Assembly (NCBI GenBank): GCA_017474045.1
Contig: JAFUHX010000018.1
Location: 30,110-94,109 of the forward strand
DNA from: Clostridia bacterium
GTDB lineage: Bacteria > Bacillota > Clostridia > Oscillospirales > Acutalibacteraceae
Reading direction: 5' to 3'
Length of the DNA stretch: 64,000 nucleotides
Part shown: positions 40,567 to 47,986 of the stretch, piece by piece
How positions within the stretch are numbered: the stretch's first letter is position 1
How the letters are laid out: every line of letters begins with the position of its first letter
Made by a program: the position numbers and the translations under genes
The notes under the pieces: generated by a model
Told to the model about the DNA's origin: nothing
Database searches by the model: none
The model's input: the letters and a program-made list of their open reading frames with translations, nothing else

Positions 40567-41367
40567 TCAGTTCTCCTTCGCAAGACCCTTCTGGCGAGCA
40601 TATTCTGCAGCGCCCAAAGCACCCATCAGCTGAGGGTCAACAGCAAGTTCAACAACCTTGATTTTCAAAACCTTTTCAATGGCCTTTTTTAGACCGTCGT
40701 TTTTAGCGCAGCCGCCTGTTAAAGTAATGCTATCGGTTGCGCCGGCCTTTTTAGCCATTACAAAACATCTTTTTGCAACAGCGAGCTGAATTCCTGCTGC
40801 AATTTCATCCATTGGCTTTCCCTCACCTACTAATGAAATTACCTCACTCTCAGCGAAAACTGTGCATTGAGCCGTTATGGGAATAGTATTTTTGGCAGTT
40901 AAGCTCAACTTTGAAAACTCGGGAAGACTCATTTCAAAAGCGCTTGCCATTGCTTCATAAAATCTTCCTGTTCCGGCAGCACACTTGTCATTCATGGCGA
41001 AATTCTTAACGGTTCCGTCAGTATCAATAGAAATACCTTTAACGTCCTGACCGCCGATGTCAATAATAGCCTTAACCTCCGGGTTGGTCACGTGAACACC
41101 CATTGCGTGACAGCTGATTTCTGAAATATTTTCATCGGCAAAGGGAACCTTGTTTCTTCCGTATCCCGTTCCGATGAGATAAGAAAGCTCCTTCGCTGAA
41201 CTCAGGCCTTCAACCTGAGCAATTGCATCACCAAGAGCAATTTCTGCGCTGGCAACGGGATTGATTTTGCTTCTGTTTGTAACATTAGCAACCATTTTTC
41301 CGTTTTCATCAAGAATAACACATTTTGTGTAGGTTGAACCTACATCGCATCCACCAAAATATTTCAT
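40567..41367 (-). CDS. 2-hydroxyacyl-CoA dehydratase activase-like ATPase (HgdC/BcrA-D family)
   Basis: 266 residues, usual length. ASKHA-fold ATPase that injects one electron into a partner 4Fe-4S protein at the cost of ATP. Motifs: GCDVGSTYTKCVILD (phosphate 1), IDIGGQDVKGI (phosphate 2), and the two Cys that share a single 4Fe-4S cluster across the dimer, in NDKCAAGTGRF (Cys129) and TAQCTVFAESEVISL (Cys168). GGCAKNDGL follows. ATG at 41367 is 9 nt after AAAGGAG; an ATG seven codons upstream has no site. It is directly after the two HgdB-like genes that it presumably activates. Confidence 0.92.
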   Translation of the reverse strand: MKYFGGCDVGSTYTKCVILDENGKMVANVTNRSKINPVASAEIALGDAIAQVEGLSSAKELSYLIGTGYGRNKVPFADENISEISCHAMGVHVTNPEVKAIIDIGGQDVKGISIDTDGTVKNFAMNDKCAAGTGRFYEAMASAFEMSLPEFSKLSLTAKNTIPITAQCTVFAESEVISLVGEGKPMDEIAAGIQLAVAKRCFVMAKKAGATDSITLTGGCAKNDGLKKAIEKVLKIKVVELAVDPQLMGALGAAEYARQKGLAKEN

Positions 41368-41381
41368 TTTTTCTTTCTCCT

Positions 41382-42911
41382 TTACCATGCCAAATCGTCT
41401 TCGAAATCAAGAAGTGACGGATCAACCGGCTCCTCCTGAAGAACTGTTTGCATATATTTATTAACCTGTTCACGCATATCTCTTCTTGAAATAGTGCGCG
41501 GATCCATAAGGTCTTGTTTGACCCAGATGAAGTTTATGTTTCTCTCTCTTGCCTGGTCATCAAAAATACCGGTAAGACCGTCCATACCCTTGCATGAGAT
41601 CTGATCATACATAATAACAGTATCAGCATTATACTCTTCAACAATTCGCCAGAGCTCATCAACAACATTTGCATATCCGCCTTTTGTGTGAGTTCTCATA
41701 ATTGAACGCTGATAGGTTTTTGCCAGATCTTTAAGTGCCTGCTCTTTGTCTTCCGTGTCGATTTTAAGATAGGAAATCATGGTTTCCATATCCATAACTA
41801 CATTCATGCCCCAGCAATTTTCAAGCCAGTTGGCAAAGCTTGTGTAATAGTTTGCAGGACAGGACCAGACAACTGTTCTGTGACGCATTTCCTTAGAAAC
41901 AGGTGTTTTTTTCTCATAAGCCTTCATCATAATTTTATTGACTTTTTCATCAACCTTCAAAAAGCGCTTGTCAACACCGCCTGAGAGATTGAAATAATAA
42001 ATTCTGTAAAGCCAGAAGGCTGCACCCGTCATCTGAGGATAGGGTGTTTTATTAACGTCCCATTTCTGAAGCTCGTAATCAAGCTGTTTGTTATAGTTTT
42101 TCATTGCGGCGAAAAATGCATCCCAATCAAATTTTTCTCCCGTTTGTTTTTCAAGGAACTCAATGAGCGATTTGATTTCATCAACAGCATATTCCTGAAC
42201 GTCTTCACCCTTATATCTCAAAGGAATATTGAAAAGGTGAACAGGAAGCTGAAGTCTTCTGTCTAAGAATGAGGAATTCATTATTGAACCGTCGCAGGGC
42301 ATATTTGAAGCAACAATGCAGCAGCCCATTTTGGGATAATCGTCTTCAATGGCAACGCCAACCTCTGCGCTGGGAAGAGGACAAACATCAGCAGGAACGC
42401 CAAAGCTTTCAGTAACCTCAAGGTAAGGCGGAGTTATTTGCTGGTCAACCATTGAAGTCAGAAAGATGGGTATTGTCTGAAGGGGAATCGGAATTATATT
42501 CGGAAAGCCCGAAAAAACTTCATTAGGAACAATTTCATCCATAAGAACGATTTTTTTTGAAATTTTGTTTCCGGGATTGATTTTCTCGTCTGCCACAAAA
42601 GATGTATGAATCAGACCCGTTGCGTGCTTAACGATCATATTATAGTGAAGGTGAGCCATTCTCAGATGTGGTCCCCTCAGCCCTGCAACATGGCGATCAA
42701 CAAAGGCAGGCGTTGAAAGATAGGAACACATCCAGCGATATTTCCACAAGCCCTTTACTGTTGAAACCGGAGCTTTAAGCACCATTTTAATCATATCTTT
42801 CCATGTAACAAGCCAACGGTAATAGTCATAAGCTGTGTCTTTAAATCCGCGCCATTCTCTGTGTTTCAATATTGCGGTATGCTCTTTATATAACTTTCCG
42901 TATTCAGCCAT
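41382..42911 (-). CDS. 2-hydroxyacyl-CoA dehydratase family protein (HgdA/B-like), large subunit
   Basis: 509 residues, longer than typical HgdA/HgdB subunits (about 370-480). HgdB-fold features include VPADVCPLPSAEVGV, GCCIVASNMPCDGS (Cys likely holding a cluster), TVVWSCPANYYTSF and the C-terminal VIMYDQISCKGMDGL. Start ATG at 42911 is 9 nt after AGGAGG and overlaps the stop of the preceding gene by 8 nt; the frame opens further upstream but is not used. True dehydratases, benzoyl-CoA reductases and double-cubane reductases share this fold. No nearby CoA-transferase or acyl-CoA dehydrogenase gene points to fermentation of a 2-hydroxy acid, so the substrate is open. Confidence 0.88.
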   Translation of the reverse strand: MAEYGKLYKEHTAILKHREWRGFKDTAYDYYRWLVTWKDMIKMVLKAPVSTVKGLWKYRWMCSYLSTPAFVDRHVAGLRGPHLRMAHLHYNMIVKHATGLIHTSFVADEKINPGNKISKKIVLMDEIVPNEVFSGFPNIIPIPLQTIPIFLTSMVDQQITPPYLEVTESFGVPADVCPLPSAEVGVAIEDDYPKMGCCIVASNMPCDGSIMNSSFLDRRLQLPVHLFNIPLRYKGEDVQEYAVDEIKSLIEFLEKQTGEKFDWDAFFAAMKNYNKQLDYELQKWDVNKTPYPQMTGAAFWLYRIYYFNLSGGVDKRFLKVDEKVNKIMMKAYEKKTPVSKEMRHRTVVWSCPANYYTSFANWLENCWGMNVVMDMETMISYLKIDTEDKEQALKDLAKTYQRSIMRTHTKGGYANVVDELWRIVEEYNADTVIMYDQISCKGMDGLTGIFDDQARERNINFIWVKQDLMDPRTISRRDMREQVNKYMQTVLQEEPVDPSLLDFEDDLAW

Positions 42912-44109
42912 TTTTCTTCGCCTCCTTTTCTTTTGCAATCTTTTTGATTTCAAGGCTTTCAACAAAAGCCTGAACTCTTGTTCTCAGCTGACCCGAAGCC
43001 GAAGCGGTGTACTGTCGGTCAACAGCCGCTGTAGGAACGCCGTAGTCACCGTTCATAACATAAGAAGCCAAAGCTCTTTCATAGCCCCAATATTCACAGA
43101 ACTTCAGCTGTTCATACATAACGCCGTCTGCACCATATTCATCAACTAAAGACTTAACATAATCTCTTCTCTCCTGAACCTTTTCATGACTCATAAAGCG
43201 TGGACACTGGCTGGTTCTGAGATAATGAGTGCATATCTGAGTGAGAACATCTTCTCCTTCAACAAGCTTTATTTCCTGCCTTCCCGGAAGAGCTCCGAAG
43301 CAATATCTGTCTGCGACAACCAAAGCTCCGCTGTCTTCAATAAGCGAAGTGAATTCAGGGTCATCCATTTCGCTACCCACAACAACAATTTTTGCTCTGA
43401 ATTTTTTCTTCAGGTCCGGCTCGCGTGTTTTAAGCTCCTCTGCCGTTTCTCTGAGAATGGGAAGAATAAGGCTCTTTGGGCAACAATATGTTGCAAGGTT
43501 TAAAATATGATATTCATATCCCGTTATTCTGGGATTATCTTCTTTTCTGTAGTCACCGATTTCTGTCATCAGTCTGCAGACCTCATTATGCTCTTCAACA
43601 GCCTTTTTTAGTGCCTCATCAGAAGTATCCACACCATAGACCGATGTGAGCATATCAAGAATTTTAAGCCTCGTCTGCTTAACATAATGCTTTATTGTGT
43701 GAGGCTCAATTTTAAAGGGTGCGTCAAGAAAAGTCAAAAAGAATTTTTCGTTGGGAACAAGATCAAGAAGCTCAAAATGCTCTAAGGTTCTGTTGATTTC
43801 AGAGCAGGTTTCAGAGGCAAGAACAGCGTTTAAAAAGTTATAGCCTCCTTCAATTGCTCTTTCAAGAATTGCCTTTGAATAGCCGCAAAGGAAATTGCTC
43901 ATATAATAAGTTGCAATATCCATTGAGCCGGTTCTCGGAGCACGAAGCCTGACAGAAAAACAATTTCCGCAATTGAGCAAAACCTCAGGAATATGATAGC
44001 AGGTATAGCCCAAAGCAATTCCGCCCTCATTCTTGGCTTTCTGAACAAGCTCGTTGTTTGCTTCCTGAAGAAGATTTTCAAGATAATAAAGATGTTTTAA
44101 GTCTCTCAT
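42904..44109 (-). CDS. 2-hydroxyacyl-CoA dehydratase family protein (HgdB-like), small subunit
   Basis: 401 residues. HgdB-type protein with IALGYTCYHIPEVLLNCGNC near the N-terminus (where the family has its PEEL-type motif and first Cys). FLCGYSKAILERAI, ASETCSEINRTLEHF and EQLKFCEYWGYER supply further conserved Cys for a 4Fe-4S cluster. It pairs with the 509-residue protein to form a heterodimer. RBS AGAGGAG and ATG at 44109. It is 22 bp after the CooC-like gene. Confidence 0.88.
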   Translation of the reverse strand: MRDLKHLYYLENLLQEANNELVQKAKNEGGIALGYTCYHIPEVLLNCGNCFSVRLRAPRTGSMDIATYYMSNFLCGYSKAILERAIEGGYNFLNAVLASETCSEINRTLEHFELLDLVPNEKFFLTFLDAPFKIEPHTIKHYVKQTRLKILDMLTSVYGVDTSDEALKKAVEEHNEVCRLMTEIGDYRKEDNPRITGYEYHILNLATYCCPKSLILPILRETAEELKTREPDLKKKFRAKIVVVGSEMDDPEFTSLIEDSGALVVADRYCFGALPGRQEIKLVEGEDVLTQICTHYLRTSQCPRFMSHEKVQERRDYVKSLVDEYGADGVMYEQLKFCEYWGYERALASYVMNGDYGVPTAAVDRQYTASASGQLRTRVQAFVESLEIKKIAKEKEAKKNG

Positions 44110-44131
44110 TTTTTCTCCTCTCTTTTAAAGC

Positions 44132-44893
44132 TTAAAGAATTTCCATTTTTTCAAGAGCTTCTTTAACGCCCTTAACAATGTTTGAATTATCCGGAAGATT
44201 AATTATGTTTTTTCCCTCAATATCATAAATAGCAAGGTTTGAATCAGTTATGATATAAGACAAAACGGGAATATTTCCGGTGTCAATATATTTTATTACG
44301 TTTTTATCGGGAATTCTGTTAACAATGGCGCCGATTTGTTGATACATAACCAATTCGTCGGCAACGCTTTTTATTGTTGAAATTACCTGAGTTCCTTTTT
44401 TTGAAGCGTCAGTTATAAGAAGAAGGTGCGATACCTTTTCCATAACGCGACGATTGATTTGTTCAATTCCCGCTTCACCGTCAACAACAACAAAGTCAAA
44501 GTCCTGAGAAAGAAGGCTGATTACCTCTTTAAGATAGGCGTTTATTTTGCAATAGCAGCCTGCACTTTCAGGTCTTCCCACAGCAATAAAAGCAAAACCG
44601 TCGGTTTCAACCAAGGCGTCAAATATTTTATATCTTGCGTCACCCAGAAGCTCAATGGCAGCCTTTGTCTGACCGTCTTCCACAGTGGCAACAATTTCTT
44701 TTCTGATGTCATCAATAGTAGTTTTCACTTCGATACCAAGAGCCGTTGAAAGTCCAACAGCCGGGTCAGCATCAATGGCAAGGATTTTTTTGTCGGGATA
44801 TTTTTGAACCAACAATTTAACTATGGAAGCCGAAATCGAGGTTTTTCCCACTCCGCCCTTGCCTGCAACTGCAATAATTTTTGTGTTCTGCAT
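44132..44893 (-). CDS. CooC-type P-loop ATPase (metal-cofactor maturation factor)
   Basis: 253 residues. SIMIBI-class ATPase with the deviant Walker A AVAGKGGVGKTSISAS and AIDADPAVGLSTALG. Also VVVDGEAGIEQINRRVMEK and a final region like CooC/AcsF (CO dehydrogenase and acetyl-CoA synthase nickel insertion). RPESAGCYCKINAYLKEVI matches the CooC Cys-x-Cys dimer site that binds Ni. No carbon monoxide dehydrogenase is encoded nearby, so it probably serves the acetyl-CoA-synthase-like or dehydratase-like proteins of this operon. Start ATG overlaps nothing; AGGAGA lies in the 17-bp gap after the TIR-like gene. Confidence 0.9.
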   Translation of the reverse strand: MQNTKIIAVAGKGGVGKTSISASIVKLLVQKYPDKKILAIDADPAVGLSTALGIEVKTTIDDIRKEIVATVEDGQTKAAIELLGDARYKIFDALVETDGFAFIAVGRPESAGCYCKINAYLKEVISLLSQDFDFVVVDGEAGIEQINRRVMEKVSHLLLITDASKKGTQVISTIKSVADELVMYQQIGAIVNRIPDKNVIKYIDTGNIPVLSYIITDSNLAIYDIEGKNIINLPDNSNIVKGVKEALEKMEIL

Positions 44894-44910
44894 AATAAGT
44901 CTCCTATGCT

Positions 44911-46779
44911 TTATAAAATAGAAAAAATATTTTCAAAGGAGTCTATGACATAATCTGCTCCTCTGTTTTTAAGGTCATACATTGAATATTTTCCTGAGGC
45001 AACACCAACAGAAACTATTCCGCAAGCTTTAGCCGAATCCACATCAACAACATCATCGCCAACATACCAGACTTCATCATTTGTCGCTGCAGTTTTTGAT
45101 AAAGCCTTTCTTATAGGCTCCGGACTTGGTTTAATCAAATCGGGATCAAACGGTATCGGTCGTCCAAAAACATTACTGAAAAGTGACTCCATATTTTCTC
45201 TTTTAAGAGCACTTTTTATAACTTTAGTTGAATTGCTCGACACAATCATCAAGTCAATTTTATTTTCTTTCAATTTCAGAAGTGTTTCTGAAATATTTTC
45301 AAAAAACTCTGTTTTTTTCATAACCTCCATTTCGAATTCCGTAACTTTTTTCTCTGCATCATTATTTATTTCAAAAGCCTCTTCATAATCAAATTTTCTG
45401 TTAACTAATCGATGCAGCTTATACCATGCATGGTATCCGTCGATTGTGTAGTATTCAGGATCTATTTCAACGAAATCATCATAATAATCACAGATTTTCT
45501 TCGCCAACTGCAACAGAAGTGAGGTGTCTTTATATAAATAAATCAAAGTTCTGTCAAAATCAATTATAATAACCTTTGGTGTTTTTTTTCGTTTCTCTGT
45601 GGAATCATTGAGCCTGTATTCTTTCATTTCTGTTGAAGAAAGACTGTTTTTCCATTCATATTCAAACTGAGAATTCAACCTTTCCAACAAAACTTCACAA
45701 TGCACATTTTCTTCCGGATTAATCATTATCATGTCGCTGGGAACACTTTTAAAAACTGATCCTCCCGCTGATGGTAATTCTTCCCATTTTTGAAAATTGA
45801 TAAAGCCAATAACTGCCCTTCCCGCAGAGTTACAAAACAAACAGCCTTTTAAAATCGGCTGGTGGGAATAATACCTGATTGTTCTTTTCAGAGAATACGG
45901 CCATTCTTCATTGCACATTCTTTTTATTGATTCCGCTTTCTTCCATGGACGAATTCCTTCAGGAAGCTTTGAATTATGTTCAGCTTCATCTCTTTCTTCA
46001 ATAACATAATTTCTTTGAAGAATACGCATTTCAACGTTTAAAGAATACCGCGAGATATAAGTCAACAAATCAGATGACAACACTTCGCCTGTGTATCCGA
46101 AAAATTTTATTATTGGATATTTAGCCTGCTTCATTAAGCTTTGAAAATAGTTTCTGTATTCAGGTTCTTCAACAATGGAAAGTCCTTTACTGTTCTGAGG
46201 AATTTCAACTTCATTTTCACTGAACAATATGGAATTTTCCTCAAGTCCGTTCATAAGCCTGTTTGAAAATACTGACAAATCTGTCTGTCTTCTCAAATAA
46301 ACATTTCTGTTAAGGCTCTTATAAAAAGATTCAGAATCCTCTCTCCATATTCCAACTTCTTTAAATATGGTTTTAAACACATTCAAATCATCTTGCGTGA
46401 GACTATATCCATCGATGTTAACGGTTAAAACAGTTATGTTTCTTATTTGCCGTTGTTTCTCAATTTCTATAATTTCCTTTGCAGTAACACAAGGGCTGTT
46501 TTTTCCTTTTGCAACAATATTGGCTTTGTTTTCTTCATTCAAAAAATAATCCGTAAACCCTTTTGCCAAAAAGAGAACAAAAATTTCAGCCTGACCTATT
46601 AAAACAGGAACATCAAGCTCATAGTTTCCCACATTTTCTTCGTCGGAATACCATATTCTTCCATAATTCTTATCTTTAACAGATTTAAGGCTGTTTTTTA
46701 AATGCTTGGCTGTTTCGGAGCCTTCTCCTCGATAGCAAAAAAATATCCGGCACTTACTGTCTTTATGCTCATCAATCAT
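44911..46779 (-). CDS. TIR-like / unknown / HAD-phosphatase fusion protein
   Basis: 622 residues. Residues 11-175 look like a TIR domain: RIFFCYRGEGSETAKHL, then RIWYSDEENVG, AEIFVLFLAKGFTDYF and TAKEIIEIEKQRQ, in which Glu102 could be the catalytic NADase Glu. Residues 205-385 are a domain I cannot name (IIKFFGYTGEVLSSDLL, LKRTIRYYSHQPIL, RAVIGFINF). Residues 402-622 are a full HAD hydrolase: VIIIDFDRTLIYL (Asp407, Asp409), MIVSSNSTKV, KPSPEPIRKA and VGDDVVDVDSAKA. It has its own promoter and AAGGAG site and lies 17 bp before the CooC-like gene. TIR domains usually signal or deplete NAD in phage defence. Role here is open. Confidence 0.75.
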   Translation of the reverse strand: MIDEHKDSKCRIFFCYRGEGSETAKHLKNSLKSVKDKNYGRIWYSDEENVGNYELDVPVLIGQAEIFVLFLAKGFTDYFLNEENKANIVAKGKNSPCVTAKEIIEIEKQRQIRNITVLTVNIDGYSLTQDDLNVFKTIFKEVGIWREDSESFYKSLNRNVYLRRQTDLSVFSNRLMNGLEENSILFSENEVEIPQNSKGLSIVEEPEYRNYFQSLMKQAKYPIIKFFGYTGEVLSSDLLTYISRYSLNVEMRILQRNYVIEERDEAEHNSKLPEGIRPWKKAESIKRMCNEEWPYSLKRTIRYYSHQPILKGCLFCNSAGRAVIGFINFQKWEELPSAGGSVFKSVPSDMIMINPEENVHCEVLLERLNSQFEYEWKNSLSSTEMKEYRLNDSTEKRKKTPKVIIIDFDRTLIYLYKDTSLLLQLAKKICDYYDDFVEIDPEYYTIDGYHAWYKLHRLVNRKFDYEEAFEINNDAEKKVTEFEMEVMKKTEFFENISETLLKLKENKIDLMIVSSNSTKVIKSALKRENMESLFSNVFGRPIPFDPDLIKPSPEPIRKALSKTAATNDEVWYVGDDVVDVDSAKACGIVSVGVASGKYSMYDLKNRGADYVIDSFENIFSIL

Positions 46780-46807
46780 TATTTCTGTCTCCTTAATTAT
46801 TTAATTC

Positions 46808-46836
46808 ATTATACCAAACTGCAACTGTCAATTCAA
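46808..46836 (-). promoter_or_regulatory. Promoter of the TIR-HAD/CooC/dehydratase operon
   Basis: Minus strand TTGAAT (46831-46836), 17-bp spacer, TATAAT (46808-46813), 29 bp before the ATG. A nearby TTGACA is only 12 bp from the -10 and does not fit. Confidence 0.65.
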
Positions 46837-46862
46837 TGAATAACCGGCGAAAAGATTAACAA

Positions 46863-46908
46863 AAAAACCTCCTTCGTGTTGTGTAAGATTAACACGAAGG
46901 AGGTTTTT
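46863..46908 (-). terminator. Strong terminator closing the tubulin/vWA operon
   Basis: AAAAACCTCCTTCGTGTT paired with its exact complement, an 18-bp stem with a 10-base loop; T-run on both strands. It isolates the operon at 47-59.8 kb from the TIR-HAD operon. Confidence 0.92.
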
Positions 46909-46960
46909 GCTCGCTATTAAGTCCGTAGTAAAATTTTTAAAGTTTTATAACTGAAATATT

Positions 46961-47986
46961 TTATGCGGCGTAGGGCTTTGAGGGTGTTGCAGGATAATCG
47001 GCCTCTTCCCACGATCTGCTCTTTTTCATGTATTCATCGGTAACCAGCAGATAGTCAGTTATATTTCTTGATCCGTCATTCCAGGTAATGTCCATCTGAT
47101 ACCAATTATTTTCTAACTGAACCAGATTCCATGCGTGGCCTTCACCATTTGTGCAAACACCGGTCTGAATGTCGCACTTTATGGAAAACTTATTGAGAAT
47201 AAGCTTAGCAGCGCAAGTATAGCCCTCACAAACAGCCAAACCGTTTTTCAAGGCTCCGTAGGCTGTGTGTGTAATAGGTTCATAAGGCTTCGAATCGGGA
47301 TATACAACCGTTTCGCAAAGATATTTGTTAACAGCGCAAATAATTTCATAATCGCTTTTTCCGAAAGCGTTTATTTTATTAACCGCCTCATCAACAAGCT
47401 TAACCGTTTCTTCTTTTATTTTAACAAGCTCTTTTTTCTTGAAGAAATAGTTGATTTTAACAATATAATCTACTCCGCGATTTCCCCATTGCCAGCTTTC
47501 AACACCGCAGGCAGCGATAGGATCTTTTCGCTGAATATTTCTGTAAATTTTTTCAATAACATCTAAAAGATTTACGCTGTATCCGTTAACAAAAACAAAC
47601 TCAAACTGCGTTTTCGTGTCGTTATAAACCTCATAGAAGGCTTTTTCAAGGTCTTCATAGCTGCCGATTTTATAAACCTTTGAATCAGAGGCTCCCTCTT
47701 CTTCTGAAGAGTCCTCTATCTGATCTTTAACATCGTCATATTCATCATCGGTCATTGACTGACCCGTGGGTTGATAATATGAGCCGGAAAAATCATCTAT
47801 GAGACTGTCAAGAAGAGTTCCGGAGTTAATTAAGGAATAATCATCTTCTGTTTTTCCCACGGCAAAGGCATCGGCGCCAATATCGAGAATATTATCCGGC
47901 GAACCGGCAGAACATCCAGAAAGCATTGTTATTGCTGCCAGCAACAATGAAATCAAGCAAAAGATAAACCTGTTTTTTCTAATCAT
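46961..47986 (-). CDS. Transglutaminase-like lipoprotein
   Basis: 341 residues. Lipoprotein signal MIRKNRFIFCLISLLLAAIT then LSGC (lipidated Cys about 25). The C-terminal half (about 195-341) is a transglutaminase/papain-like fold with AVCEGYTCAAKLIL (catalytic Cys), GEGHAWNLV (His) and DITWNDG (Asp). The N-terminal half is acidic and unassigned. Bacterial secreted members of this family act as proteases or cross-linkers. Its ATG overlaps the stop of the 1316-residue gene (ATGA), so it is made with that protein and likely acts outside the cell on or with the same complex. Confidence 0.85.
   Translation of the reverse strand: MIRKNRFIFCLISLLLAAITMLSGCSAGSPDNILDIGADAFAVGKTEDDYSLINSGTLLDSLIDDFSGSYYQPTGQSMTDDEYDDVKDQIEDSSEEEGASDSKVYKIGSYEDLEKAFYEVYNDTKTQFEFVFVNGYSVNLLDVIEKIYRNIQRKDPIAACGVESWQWGNRGVDYIVKINYFFKKKELVKIKEETVKLVDEAVNKINAFGKSDYEIICAVNKYLCETVVYPDSKPYEPITHTAYGALKNGLAVCEGYTCAAKLILNKFSIKCDIQTGVCTNGEGHAWNLVQLENNWYQMDITWNDGSRNITDYLLVTDEYMKKSRSWEEADYPATPSKPYAA

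Noticed and set aside
39715-46779. Reading the cluster as a Wood-Ljungdahl (CO dehydrogenase/acetyl-CoA synthase) locus
   Set aside because: No CO dehydrogenase, corrinoid or methyltransferase genes; the ACS-like protein lacks the A-cluster region.
44911-46779. Treating the region as a full anti-phage defence island
   Set aside because: Only one TIR-like protein is present; neighbours are metalloenzyme and envelope genes, with no nuclease, restriction, integrase or other defence genes in the window.
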